The notes beneath the pieces were generated by a model. It saw nothing but the letters and a program-made list of their open reading frames with translations. It was not told the origin of the DNA and made no database searches. Positions 1 to 12,640 of a stretch of 64,000 bases of DNA are shown here, one piece after another (positions within the stretch are counted from its first letter, which is position 1; the number at the start of each line of letters is the position of its first letter). A program made the translations under genes and the position numbers. The stretch lies in NCBI RefSeq assembly GCF_018139145.2, contig NC_059481.1, positions 16,976,368 to 17,040,367 of the forward strand, given 5' to 3'. This stretch comes from Gymnogyps californianus (lineage: Eukaryota; Chordata; Aves; Accipitriformes; Cathartidae).

Positions 1-147
1 ACTGCAATAAAACCCACCCAAACCAAAACACAAACACTTATGACCTGCAATATTAAATTAATGAAGTCAAAGAAAGTTCCCTGGGTTCTTCTTCTGCCCC
101 TCTGTGGGAAGTTTGTGGGGCTTTGGTGGGAGGAGAAGGGGTGCTGT

Positions 148-171
148 CTTGACAGAGAGCTTGACAGAGAG
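148..171 (+). repeat. Perfect 12-bp tandem duplication
   Basis: Two exact adjacent copies of cttgacagagag. Confidence 0.95.
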
Positions 172-3100
172 CCCCACTACATACCTCAGCTGCTCATCAC
201 TGCTCTTTCTGATTATTTCTCAATTCTGGGAGGCAGTGCTTATCAGTTGCTCATGCAGATGTCATTTTAGGTAGTTGCTCAATTGGTGGGGCACATCTAG
301 CAGGTCCCCCTCTGGAGCTCGTGGGGCCCCTCTGTGTGCTGATAAGCTGTGCTAACACCGAGCTCTGAAAACTCCCCCTTACGTGTATCATTGGAAGCCC
401 TGATATAAACACTGCCTTTTTCTTCTGGTCAAAAATTTCCAGTTACTAATGTTTAAAGGACCTGAAAACAGGTAAGGGAACGTCTCTGCTGACAGCCCCA
501 GCAGAACCACACCCACATGCGTTTGTGACAGGCACAAATAATCTTATTTCACGTCGTATTTGCTTTAAATATTTTCGAGACCAAAGAAATAGTCTGGTGA
601 GCTCCATGTTGGACCTGCACCTGCTGCCTCGCTAGGTCCGCATCTGCAACTTCCAAGCAGTTAACACAGAAACAAGAAATAAAAGCAACCGAGGAAGGAG
701 AAGAGCTCCACAATTGGCTTTGCCATCCCGCAGGGATAAGGCATGTGCAGGTGTGTTGCAAAGAAGGTGACGTTTCATCCCCTTTGCCCTTCTCCTGCCT
801 GGGCTTAGAAATAATAGTAACTATGACAATAATAACTCGCACAGCCTCTTACTGCCTCCGCCAGATCTTTGGAGATCTGACAGCGTTTGCTTGTCCCAGC
901 AGAGAGACTCGAGCCGTACCTGTGGGCTCGCCCTCTGTTCAGCCCTGTAGTATAGGTGCTAGATAGAGCAGAAAGGGAGGGATGAAAGGAGACTTGCAGA
1001 CTGCAAACACTGTTATCATTAAGCCTCCTGGGAGGGTTTTCTCTTGCACTTCGGCTTTATACTTCATGCTTTGTCAAAGGACACTGTTAACAGGCGCCTG
1101 CTTTGGCCATGCTGTTCTTTTCAATATACCTTTTAATTTAATACTATTCTATTTCTGTCTTCAGCAAGGGTTGTTGTCCAGCTACGTGCAAAGCAAGGGA
1201 TAGGCAAATCTATGCCAAAAGGCTTTATTGAAGTATCAGAAAACATCCATCAAATCAATTTACGAAACTGAATTATGTGGGACCCCAGGAGTAAAAAATG
1301 ACAAACACAGAGAGTTAAATTGATAGCAGACCACGATAAAAGCTTTTAGTCAATGCAGGCTATAAAATTAATCAAATGCAGTATACTCCCTAAAAATTAG
1401 AGCAGTTTCCTCATCCCCTGCACTCTGCTCAATTTCAGATCTAAATAACATACAAAGTAGATTAAAATTAATCAATACAGCAGATCCCACAGTAAAGCAA
1501 CTAATCAAGAAAGCAACACATACATTTGCAACCAATTATTTATTGCCATCACCACGTGTGGCCAGGATGTGAACGCATATGGCATCCCTGGCTTCTCTTG
1601 AACCGGTGCCAGAGCTGATGGGTGTATTTGCTTTTTGTGTGAGGCAGTAAGAGACACTGTCAACGTCTAGGTCGCTTGGAAGTATTTGCTTGAATCTTGC
1701 AAATATTACGAAGGGTGAAACGGGCCAAAATTGTATCTATCGTGCAGATGTGCAATGGTATCTTTTTCTCTGTCTAGGACATGAGTGCTCCATCTCTGAC
1801 TTCCACTATTCAGGTTTTCTCTGTAGGTGTATATGGACTGGATGAGACCTCCCAAGCTACAGAACGTGAGAGAGGAGAGTCCTCCAGGTGTTGGGAACCA
1901 ATAACCTATATAGGTGATGGCCAACATTTCCAGCTTATCCAAACATGTAAACACCGTCTCACATTCATATCCTTGCATTAAATACCTGGCCAAACTCTTC
2001 CTGTTGATGTTCATGAACCTGACAAATGAAAAAGAAGTACCAAAAGAGATGCCTTCCTCAGGAAGGCAAACAGGGAGCATGTGTGTTTCACAGAGATCCA
2101 AGTGCAGCCTGGGAACTCACATCTTGGACCGTCGACTTCAGGCATATTCACAAAGCCTATGGGCTGACCATGAACTGCTTTAAAAACTGCTTTGAATTTC
2201 CATCATCAGCCACCCACCAGCTGTTTTGCCAACGCCTGTGTGTTACAACATGTACCTGTAGCAGACTGTGGTAGTTGGCTTCATATCTTGAGAACAAAGT
2301 AGACTCCCTTTATTGAGATCTCCAGTGCTAGAAAGCCAGCAAGTTCCTCTCCTCGTGTCATGAAGCCCCATTTTCTCGTACACAAGTTCTGTACCTGTTG
2401 CCAGTCAGCCCAGCTCTGCAAGATGACATGTACTCACCAGATGGTCCTAGTACTTCTGCACCAGAATTGCTGATGTGCACAGGGGTCAGCAAAAATGCAC
2501 TGTGCTTTTCCTTGTCTTAACATGCTTCCAAATCACAGAAAAGTACAAAAGGCCATTGAACATCTCTGTTCAGCAGCACGAACAGTTGGCCTGTTAACAA
2601 GTGCAGATCTCTTGTGGCAATGGGTTAAAATAACTTCCGTTCTCAAGAGGGGAAGAGAAAGCTGCTTCATCATGCACTGTAAACTAATGCCATGTGGGTC
2701 CTAGGAAATCAAAGATACGTTGCCACAAATCCTAATGCCAGGAGGGACAATGGGGACTTGGGCATTCACTGGGTGCTGTGCGTGCATGCAGTGATGAAGT
2801 ATGGTTCAGCATGGCAAGCATAATGTCGTGACACATGAAGTGCCACTGGTCATCAACTTTTATTATCGCACTGCTTCCCTCTGCCCTTCCTCTGAAGAGT
2901 TAATTCTGAATATATATGAATAGCACATGGCTTTGGTAGGGCAGCTGTCCCCACTGCCAAAGGAGGTTCTCGAGGAGAAACCAGGCTCACGGATGCTCTT
3001 GTCTCCACGTTCCCCAGACCAGGAGAGCCACCGTAACAGTATCATTTCTCCTTTCCCCTCTCTGCCTTCAGTTGCGATAGCTCTGGCTGCTGGGGGCAGC

Positions 3101-6100
3101 CTGGGCTTGGCTGGCTATTTGCAGCAGCAGGCGTGTGGGACATGCTGTGAGGTGGACACATTGCAGGGTTGGCATTCTGGCTTGTCAGGGTCTCCTCTCA
3201 CTCCTGTAATGCTAGACCGCTTCTCAATCATTTCTTAGCAGCTTGGGCTAAGAAGCCCATTACATCGGCTGTGTCAAGAATGGGATACGGCATCTCTGGC
3301 ATCCCTGGCTGGGCAAGCTGTGTTTTGCCGCACACACTGACGTGCTTTTGTGTGGAAGAGATCTGTTTCACATTAAGCAGCCGTCATACGGTATTTTTGA
3401 TCACCACCTGTAAGCAAATCCAAGCAAAGCTCATTCCAAGGTCAGCTGGGTATTTCTGCAGACTTATCTCCAGCCTTGCAGCCTGCCGAGTGGGCCACTG
3501 CGCTGCCCATTTAAACCTCCGATAGATCAAACAGAGACAGAACTGATCCAGATTGGCAAGAAAGAGATTAGGATCAAACAGCCTCCTCCATCCCTGCAGC
3601 TCTGTATTGACAGGTGTCCAGGATGCCATTACAGTCAGCAGATGACTTCAACTAATGAGGTCTTTGTCTTCACAACTTTTTTTGGTTTTTGCCAACACAG
3701 AGTAGTTAAACCATGCTTAGATATATTTGAGCTTGCTCTTAGTGAAGCTGATTCAGTATATTATTGCGTACCTGCCCCAGGTAGCGAGGCGGGCAGGGGC
3801 TGTGGCAGCGGCTATCTTGGGTAACCTGGCAGCCCAGAGAATTTGTCTGTGGCTGATTAAATAGCCGTGTCATCTGAGAACTTCAGCAAAAGCTGTATTT
3901 CCCTTTTTATTAACTTCTCCCTCCTCCCACTGCCTGGGTTAGCCAAAAGCAGAAAGTAACTTATGCGCTTACAGTAACAGATCGGAAAGTTGAGAGGCAC
4001 CTCATCAAGCAAGATCGCTTGATACACCAGGAGATTAAATGTCTCACATAATAAATGTCTGAAATATAAAAAAACCCTTGATGCTACACAGATAGACATA
4101 GGATTTGGTGGTGTTTCTCTTCCATAACTACGACCTTCAAAATCCTTAGCTTTGATTTTGATTCTCTTTCTCTTTTGCAGTACATTTCCAAATGTTGGCA
4201 TCCATTTTCTCATGTTTGTCACAAGCCAAGAGCGTTGGTGCATGTATATATTCAACTCCAAACCACATCTGAGGGTTTAGTGTTACACAGGGAGAGAATC
4301 AAGTTAACATCCCTGAAACTGTTCCCCATTTATTCCACCAAGATGGGAATAAACGTGCCCATAGCAAACTTTGTCCTGCAAAGCATTAGGCATCTTGGGA
4401 TGGTGTTAACGTCGCTGTTTCTCATTGAAGATAATGAAATTAAACTTTTTACAAATTGGGAACAGTTTATTTGATCGGCATGAAGAGCTGTTGAAAGCCT
4501 GTATGTATGCAGACAAACAGGTCTCTCCCTCTATCATTAGTCTGATTTACACACTAATCCAAATATCAATACAGCTATTTGTAATTCCTTCATGTCTGTG
4601 TAATTATTAAAACCAGAGACACTCCTGCCACACTAAGTATCTGATTCTGAAAGTGAAACCAGGAGGCTCATCTCTCTGTGCCAACGTATGGCCCCATCAG
4701 GTTACTCCTGTAATCACATTCAGTTACTTTTTCGAGCATCTTTAAAATGAAAACAGGAACCGAGTTATTCTCTCAGCTGTTGTGGCAACCAGAAGAATAA
4801 AGCAGATATTGCAGCTTATGCTGAAACCCCTGGGCAAAGAAAATAGTTTCAGGTCAAGAGTTTACAGCTGTGCATGAGGACATCTTGCTGTGCATATGTA
4901 AGGCTATTTTGAAATAATCTGTACTTTAAAAACAATTTTATAACTAGAAATTCATGGGCAGAATTTGTCTGCTCATTTACTGTGACTCTATACGCCATCT
5001 GAGAATTACTTCTGCAAATGATTGTTTAGATATTGAGCTGTTTATTCTCACACAGAATTTAATTGTGCAAGATGTGACTGCTAATGATGGAAGAGCAATC
5101 CCTTCTAAATATCTGGACCTCAGCTGATATCTACAATCTCTACATGGCAGCAATTTTTCCCATCTCTCATTACCTTCAAATGAATCATGGCAGTCCCTTC
5201 TTCTCAGCTACGGCTATAGCATCCTCTCAGCTATCAGTCTGCACCCATGGGATATCTGGAGAATAACCCATGGTGTTTCCTGCTCCTCAGACCTGAGCAT
5301 GCTGCTTTCAACACCCATCTCTTCTAGCACAGGCAGCAGGAACCTGGAAATTCAATACCCTACAAGCCTCTGAGAGGTTTTCCTACAAACAGCAAACATC
5401 TAACTACCCACCCTGATACAATTTATCGTAAGTCTAAAAGAGAGGACAAGAGAGAGCTCCAGAAACTTAACGGACTAGGGCGGGTTTAGATGTTTGTGCA
5501 ATACTGCTTTGCTGTCCATTGGAACAAAGCACTGTGATGATTATTACAAAAGTGAGAATGAAGATGTAGACTAATCACCTTCCCTCATCTATAAAGGGTG
5601 TCGGTTGTTTTCAATGTTTTACTGTATGTATGGCTTGTGTAATACAGCAGACTGGCGTGTGTGCTGAAAGACTGAATGAAGAAGGGAGCTGGTTGTGTTT
5701 GGCAGGGAAGACGTGCATGATGTGTCCCGTTACTATGGCTTTGTAGGATCACAGAAGTTACCATCTATTAGATCATGTATCAGGCTTCCCCACACCCTCA
5801 CACTACTTCTGCTAGTTCAATTAGTTCCCTGGAGTCCATTTTTAGTGTTTCATCAGTTGAACTTTAAGTATCTCAAGCAATGAAATAGCCGTCTTTTTTT
5901 TTTTCCCTCAGAGATTTCTGCGATCTAACACCTTGCAGAGCTGTGCCTGGCTCTCCTGCCCGAAACCCTTTTCTTTGAAAGCCATGTACCCATTTGCATG
6001 TGATCCACACTCACTAAATGGAGAGCAGCGCTTTATTTTCTTTGCATCCGTTATTCGGCTCTCACTTGGCTCTGAGCCCCCCAGGGCCAGTCACGGTAAA

Positions 6101-7119
6101 GCCATTACCTCCGTGCACGTGCACACCACGTGCCTTCCCTGGGCAATTTCCACCGTAACTCAGCATCAGCTGCTTAACTCAGTGGTTGAAACAAGTACAA
6201 TGAATTAAAAAATAGGGTAGCAGGAAGCATTATTAGTCCCCAGGCAATTTGCTGCCTCCTAAAGCACTATTTCCTAGAGCTTTTAGAGCAGGTCTTGCTG
6301 CTGTTGCTTTCTTCTGCTCCTGCTGTCATAAGGAGCCCAATATCTTCTGCGCTTTTCCCATCAATTACTTCTTGACCCCTGAACTCCCATCTAACCGGCC
6401 ACTGTCTCTCCTTGCCGCTTGCTCTAGACAGAGTCTCTGAACCAGGCTTACACCCCACACTTGTGCTGTGGTTTTAGCAGTGCTTTTCAGGGGTGTCCTC
6501 AGGAAAAAACCTGTTGTGAGAAGACACATAGTCTGGCTGAGTCTGCAGAGCCAGGACTATCACCTCTGGTGCTCTGATGCAATAGGAGCAACAGCCAGAC
6601 CCATATAATGTTTGGTTTTGTAGGTTAGAAGCAACACTTCTAAATTATTGTATAAGTTATTCAGGTGCCAGCACTGATCATATAGCATCGGTCGGTTAAC
6701 ATTAGTTCTTCACCCAATACACCCATGCTGCTCCCTGGTTCAAGATGGATAAGGAGTGACTGCAAATCTACGAATATCCCAAAGGAATAAAAGTGTTGAG
6801 AGTCCCCTCTGGGCCTAATTTTCTGTGGTAAGGGACTGAAAGTTTGGACTTCTTATTGGCAGCACAACGTGCTGTGGATAAGTGAGCTACTGATCTCTTC
6901 CCAAAATGAGCTGCTTATGCAAAACAACTGAGTAGATAATACTTGTGCTGCTGCACATGTCATTTCTATTTAGGGATGGAAAGGAAAGTGATAACTGAGG
7001 ATAATTAGCTTCTGTGGTGGGCACCACCTTGCCAGCAGTTGTGAAGGCACGCTTTCAGTTGTTGAACTGGGAATGGGATTATGCAAGGACATAGGTGGGA
7101 AATTAACAGTGACCCACCT

Positions 7120-7235
7120 ATATATTAATAATAGCAATTAATTAACACTTACATTCAGAAATGTTGGAATAGCTAATCAAAGAAGCCAGAATTACTGAAC
7201 AGATGGGTAAACTGAGGCAGAAAGTAGTAGACCTT
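7120..7235 (+). repeat. MIR/L2-like ancient SINE fossil
   Basis: An AT-rich aataatagcaattaattaac segment is followed about 70 bases later by agatgggtaaactgaggcag, the order seen in MIR elements. Confidence 0.4.
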
Positions 7236-10200
7236 AGGCTCCTTTATGTTCTGGCCCTAAGCGTCCTACAAGGTTGATGGCAAAACTGAGAGTACTCCAC
7301 ACTGGACTGAATCTGCACCCACGTCTAGCAGCTTCTTCATTAGGCAACGCTGCTAATTCAGCGTCTGGATCCCAGAGGGCCCGTTGGGAAGGCATCTCCC
7401 CCACACATACACACCCTCTGATGACTGCATTTCCACTTGGAGAGCGGAAAGAGGTGTAACATCAGCTGGAACAAGCTAAATGTGCTCAGCCACATTTCAT
7501 TATGACTGAGACAGACTGGGGCACAATATCTCTGTCCGAGTACACTGTGAGAGCACTCTGTTCCCCCTGTACTGGGAGTAACGAGGTGATAAAACACAGG
7601 CACAAGCAGCAAGTTTGTCTTCATAAATCTAAAAGGCAGACATTGAAAAAATGCCAGATTTCTGAAAAATTAACACTCTCTTTCATCATCTAATGAAAAA
7701 GGCCCTCTGTCTTAAAAAAAACATTTTAAACTATTCTAAAATGTATTGAAAGTATTTAAAGAAATTAAGTTATTTTAAAAAGAACTGTTGACTTTACTCA
7801 TGGGGCCCTACTTATTTTTCCACATTGGTGCCTTTTTAAAGAGTAGCAACTGGCATTTATAGTCACTTCTCTGTTTATTTCACTAACGTAAAGGCACAGC
7901 TCGGCTTCGTTTTCACAGATCCAAGCCATTTCAAACATCAATGGCACCTCACATATTGCTCCGTCGCTGAGTACGTACAAACAGACCTGAGCTGTGAAAC
8001 TGCAGCAGGGCAGCAATATTTTTATGGATTTCAATGTTCAGTCCACTTTATATTTTTTTTATATCATCTTAGTAAACACATAGAAGGTTAAAAGCTCTGA
8101 TGAGGATCAGCCCAAAGCAATATCAGCCCAGCTGGAAGGGCAGGTGCCACAGACTGCAGAGAGGGCAAAGGCAGAGTATTTGGGGCAGGAGAGCAGACCA
8201 TGCCCTGGTGAAAGCTGACCACGTTTTTGAGGTTACCCTGTCTGAGAGACTCCAGATTACATTTGGCTTGCTTTCTTATAAAAACTCTTTATACCACACA
8301 GTCTTAAAGATATCTGGGTTGGAGTGCAGTAGCCCCTTGGGGGCCTGCGTTTACTTGCACTATTTACTGACGGTTCATCTGATGACGATGGTGAGTTTGG
8401 AGGCGAGGAAGGGAGGGACGCAGCCACTTACATCATCCCTTTGCAGAGAGCAGAGAGCATGGCGCTGACCCAACACTTTGCAACACGCCTGGGGATCCTG
8501 GAGCCAAGACATGACACCACAGAGAAGAGAGAAAAACACACACCGGAGTGAGGAGCATGCTTGGGAGTGAAGACCACACCAGAGACCTCAGCCCTGGAGT
8601 TATTTTTAAAGCATACAGCAGTGGCCTCTACCGGCTCTGATCAGGACATCAGTTTTGTTTCTTTTTGCTGTTTTTCTCCCTGCTCTGATGGAGCTGCCTG
8701 CAGCAATGACCAGGCTTTGCAGGGGACAGGTCCCCATTTCCCAAGGGAAAAGCAGGAGCTGGAGAGGAAGAAGTGAGTTTGCAGGACACACAACAGCACT
8801 CATGGGGACCCCTAAACTAACAGGGCTATTTTGGCACATCCAAAATGTGACTGAGGAGGGGTTTAAAAAAGCTTGGTCCAAGTTCCTGAATAGTTACTTG
8901 AAGTGAACCTGCAATGTGCTGCTTTTTGGGGCTGAGCAGCCGGGATATTTGCTGTGCAGCTTTCCTAATGTCTGTGCCCAACCTGAGCTCTCCTCCGAGC
9001 CTTGCCGATTAGCCCTGGATCAGGCACCGCACCGCAAGGCAGGACCACGGGTGCCAGCCCAGCTTCTTCCCTAACACTCCCCCTGCCCATCCTTGGTACT
9101 GGGAAAACTCAAGTGGAGTGGAGTACAAGGGCTGCCCTCCTTCCGCCAGCACAGCTCTGAGGGATGGGGCTTTCAGGAGCCACCGTTTCCTCCGAAGGAC
9201 CTGCCTGCCTCACAACACGTTTCTGCCCGTGCTGCCTGCAGGCAGGAGTGACAGGCCCACCTGGTTTCACAGAGCGGTGGGATGCGCAGGCAGCTGCTTT
9301 CACATGCACATCTTTAGTTTCAAGATCCGTTTCTACCCAGAATTATTATTCTGAATCACGGGTCCTTTGGCCACTGCATTTCGGATGGCTTTAAAAACTG
9401 CTATTACTGACCTTCCTGGCCTCTCTGCGGGACCCACGGGGAATATCCTGCACTGCTCTGTGTTTCGAGGAGAGGCAGTGGCAGGCAAGCGCCATGGCTG
9501 GCATCACCTGGCCTGGGTGGGAGCAGCACCCAGAGCTCCCAGCTCCCCCTTTAGTGCCTTGGCTGCTCCTCCCACCACCCACCATCGCTGCTGTGACCCT
9601 CTCAAGAGCACAGACCAGACACCTTCCAACAGCAGCTACTCCTTTAAGACCACGTTGTAACTGTTACTGTTGTATTTATGTATTTACGATCAACAGCCCA
9701 GAGCAGCTGATAAACCCTAAATGCTAGGGGTACAGGCAGAGACGCGGTCACGTGTCGAAGGCTGCCTGCATCTGCTCCCCAGCTGCCCGCTCCCCCGGGC
9801 CATCCGAGAGGCTGTTGGGTAAGGCGGCTAAAGGCTTGTGGGAGAGCTGCGGCAAGCTTCCCCCCATATTAAGCAGCCTTTAATTTGGCCCTGGCTGGGA
9901 GGAAGTGACAAGGACAATGCGGAGATCAGACACTCAAAATTTTTGTGCTCAGCGTGAATATTTTACATGCTTGTCAAGCTGTGCAGTAAACGATGAAGGG
10001 CTGTAGCCAGCTGTAGTTTAACACAGTGGGATCAATCCAATATGAAGAGCAACAGACTGTATCTTTCCTCCATATGGACATCTAAACAAACATTTTATTG
10101 ATTTAAACATTTCTCATCATTTATGGGAACAATTTATCACCACTGTCTTTTAAAACATCCCATTTTGTACTTTAAAGCTGTAGATGGGTTCAAGGATCAT

Positions 10201-11719
10201 ACAAGCTTTTTCAACTTAAAATGATTAAAAATTGCGGCAAAACAGGGGATGGCCCCACTCTGAGGACATCTGCATAATTACTGCTCTTAATTACTTGCTT
10301 TGCACTGAAGTTGCTTTTAGCACTCAATAGGACAAAAAATTAAAGCAGCTCCAGATCCAAATAAGTTGCAATTGAAACAGGAGAGCCAGAGCAGGTAATG
10401 CATATGGGTCTGGGGGCTGTGAGGGCTGGAGACGTCTGTCCGTCCCTCTGACTGCTTTGTAGGACTCCAACACAAGGCTTCTTGCAGCAAGCATTGCAAA
10501 ATGGAAGATGCTGGTTTACATGCAGATCCTGCACCTCCTTCTTCTAGAGCACTGATGTATCAGTACCATCCACACAGTCTAACCTTGGGACAGAGGCAGG
10601 ATTATCTACTGAGCTTAATTCTCTTTCTAGGGAGTCTCAGTCTTCACATTTTGAATTTTAATGTTTGCTCATGACACAAAAAGTGCTTTACCTTAGCTAC
10701 TGAACCCAGATGTTCTCCCTTTGCTGACCTTTCTGCCAGGATAAAACAATGAAAACCCAGTCTACTTACAAGTCTGTTTTCCTCCTGAAGCATCTTCTCA
10801 GCTGAGACTGGTTTTTTAACTCTTTAAGGGTCTCCTTCAGCTGCTAACAAGTTCTGCTTTCCAAAATGTTCAAAACTCTTTCTCCAAATAAAACTGACTT
10901 AAAAATTAACAGATTTGAAGTAGATACACTGGTTTATTTTCTTTGTAGGTTTGAACCTGTCCCACTCACAAGCTTTTTAACAGTGAGGGACAGAAACTGC
11001 TATTAAAATCAAATGCTGAATTGCCTGCTTAATCCCATGACTCCAGGAGCTGGGGCTTTAAGAAACGAAAGCGAACGCTGTGAGGCTTGTGATAACATTG
11101 CAGGCGTTGGCAACAGCGCTGGTGCTTAACCGTGGGTGTTGCTGTGAATACTGGCTGCCATTCGGCTTCACGTCTCGGCAGGGGATGGAAAATCCGGCAA
11201 AGCTCTTTTTTTTTTTTCCCTGCCTCTGTCTGTTGTTGCAGGAACAAAAGCATAAATCACAAGTCTTTGGCACTGGGTGGGATTTTGCGCTTCGCTGGGT
11301 CCTGGTGCTAAATTACATTCCCTCAGATCGTTTGCTCCCTTGTTCATCAGCCAGCAAGAAACATGAGGCTGCGAAGGGTGTCTACATGTAGGAGTGTGTG
11401 TCTGTGCGTGACTGCGTGTTTGTCTTTGGTCCCACACCCAACATGATCAGGGCCAAAACGTATTAGAGAAGTGTTCAAAAACGGTATTGTAACTTAGATC
11501 ACTCTACCTCCACTACAATAACAACAATGTGAGGGGATGCAGTAGTGGCCTGCCGGTCCAACCAAGAGTTAAAACATGATGCTGTGCAGTGCTGAAAATT
11601 GGAGATAGGCAGGTCTGACCAGACCTGGGACCCTCGGTGCTTTGTAGCTGTGCTGAACCGCATCTGGCCACAACACAGATGTCCACAGAGTGATGGCGGT
11701 GTCTAATTGGTCTCTGGTC

Positions 11720-11755
11720 CAATCTTAAAAGATCACACAATCTTAAAAAATCACG
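11720..11755 (+). repeat. 18-bp tandem duplication
   Basis: Two adjacent copies of caatcttaaaagatcaca, the second with a few changes. Confidence 0.85.
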
Positions 11756-11830
11756 CTGTGAAGGGCCTTAAGGTTTCCCCTACTACAGCCCGCTGCCGCC
11801 AGGCAGGATGAGGTCCCCTTGCTGATCCCT
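11735..11830 (+). repeat. Possible degraded CR1 3' fragment
   Basis: The string gaagggccttaaggtttccc, then a C-rich stretch and ccaggcagga, loosely follows the avian CR1 pattern that begins with gaagggacctta. Similarity is weak and could be chance. Confidence 0.25.
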
Positions 11831-12199
11831 GGCAGCATCCGTGTGACATTTCTGTGGGTGAGCATCCCCCCTGTCAGGCGCAGGCAGCCCTGGACCTGCA
11901 GCTCAGCCCTGTCTGTGTGGTGACCAAGCTACTGCTCTGACCCAGCTCCACTTTAATCCTGTTATTCACTGAGCCTATTTTGCCACAGTCATGTTTGAGC
12001 TGCGCTTTGGTACCCATTAACATCTGACCGTCAGCCAGAGAAGATGAAGTCTAAAAAGATGCTCTGAGCGTTCTGCAAGAGCTAACCCCAAACTGGAAGT
12101 CACAGGGGTCCCTGTGCCTGAACTAGCTCTGTGCAAGGTTTTGAAATAGCCACATTTCTAAGTCAAATGCCGCTAAAGACCTGAAGGCTGAGGAAGGAG

Positions 12200-12640
12200 C
12201 TGAGCCCATCTTCCCGCTGCGCGTCAGCCCCTCAGCTGGAGCTGTGCTGCTTTACCTTCTCAAGGCCAGCCCCAAGCAGAGCAGCAGAGGCAGGGTGCGC
12301 GGGTGCGCGGCAGCGATCCTGGCCTGGAGAGAGCAGCCCCAGCTGCAGACGCTGGCCGAGATGAGCCAGACAACGCTGCGATCAGCCAGCCATTGACGGC
12401 CGTTGTTACTACTTCGCTGTTTGTTCAGCGCCAAGCGGCTGAGCTCACAGCCCAGCCGTGCCAGGCACGGCACGTACCGCAGAGGAGAAGAGGCGCTGCC
12501 TGCCCGGCAGCACACGCAGTCACGGCGGAGAGCAGAGCGGGAGCTTTTCCCTGGGCAGGAGAGGGGCAGGCACAGGGATACCCGGGTGAGCAGCGAGCAG
12601 ACCCCTGCACCCGCATCCCTTCTCCGCCCGGAGAGGGCAA
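12200..12640. promoter_or_regulatory. CpG-rich block, possible promoter or alternative first exon
   Basis: I count roughly 30 CpGs in about 440 bases, the highest density in the window. A donor-like CGG|GTGAGC lies with its GT at 12586-12587 on the + strand. Overlapping open frames on both strands here are GC-driven and do not resemble known proteins. It could be a distal SV2B promoter, the promoter of an unannotated non-coding RNA, or just a GC-rich patch. Confidence 0.35.

Larger units (their letters stand above)
1..12199. other. Non-coding DNA without recognised genes
   Basis: All open frames are short, lack family resemblance and overlap each other on both strands. I see a MIR-like fossil near 7120-7235, a perfect 14-bp palindrome CTGCCTGCAGGCAG at 9232-9245, T-runs at 5894-5904 and 11206-11217, and a few GC-richer patches (8950-9600). 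It is either upstream of SV2B or within a long 5' region. Confidence 0.6.

Noticed and set aside
5894..5911. T-run followed by ccctcag resembling a splice acceptor
   Set aside because: No exon-like sequence or donor follows, and long T-runs make such matches common.
11105..11125. Partial resemblance to a REST/RE1 silencer site (gcgctggtgctta)
   Set aside because: The half-site spacing does not match the canonical RE1 motif, and neuronal-gene context alone is not enough.
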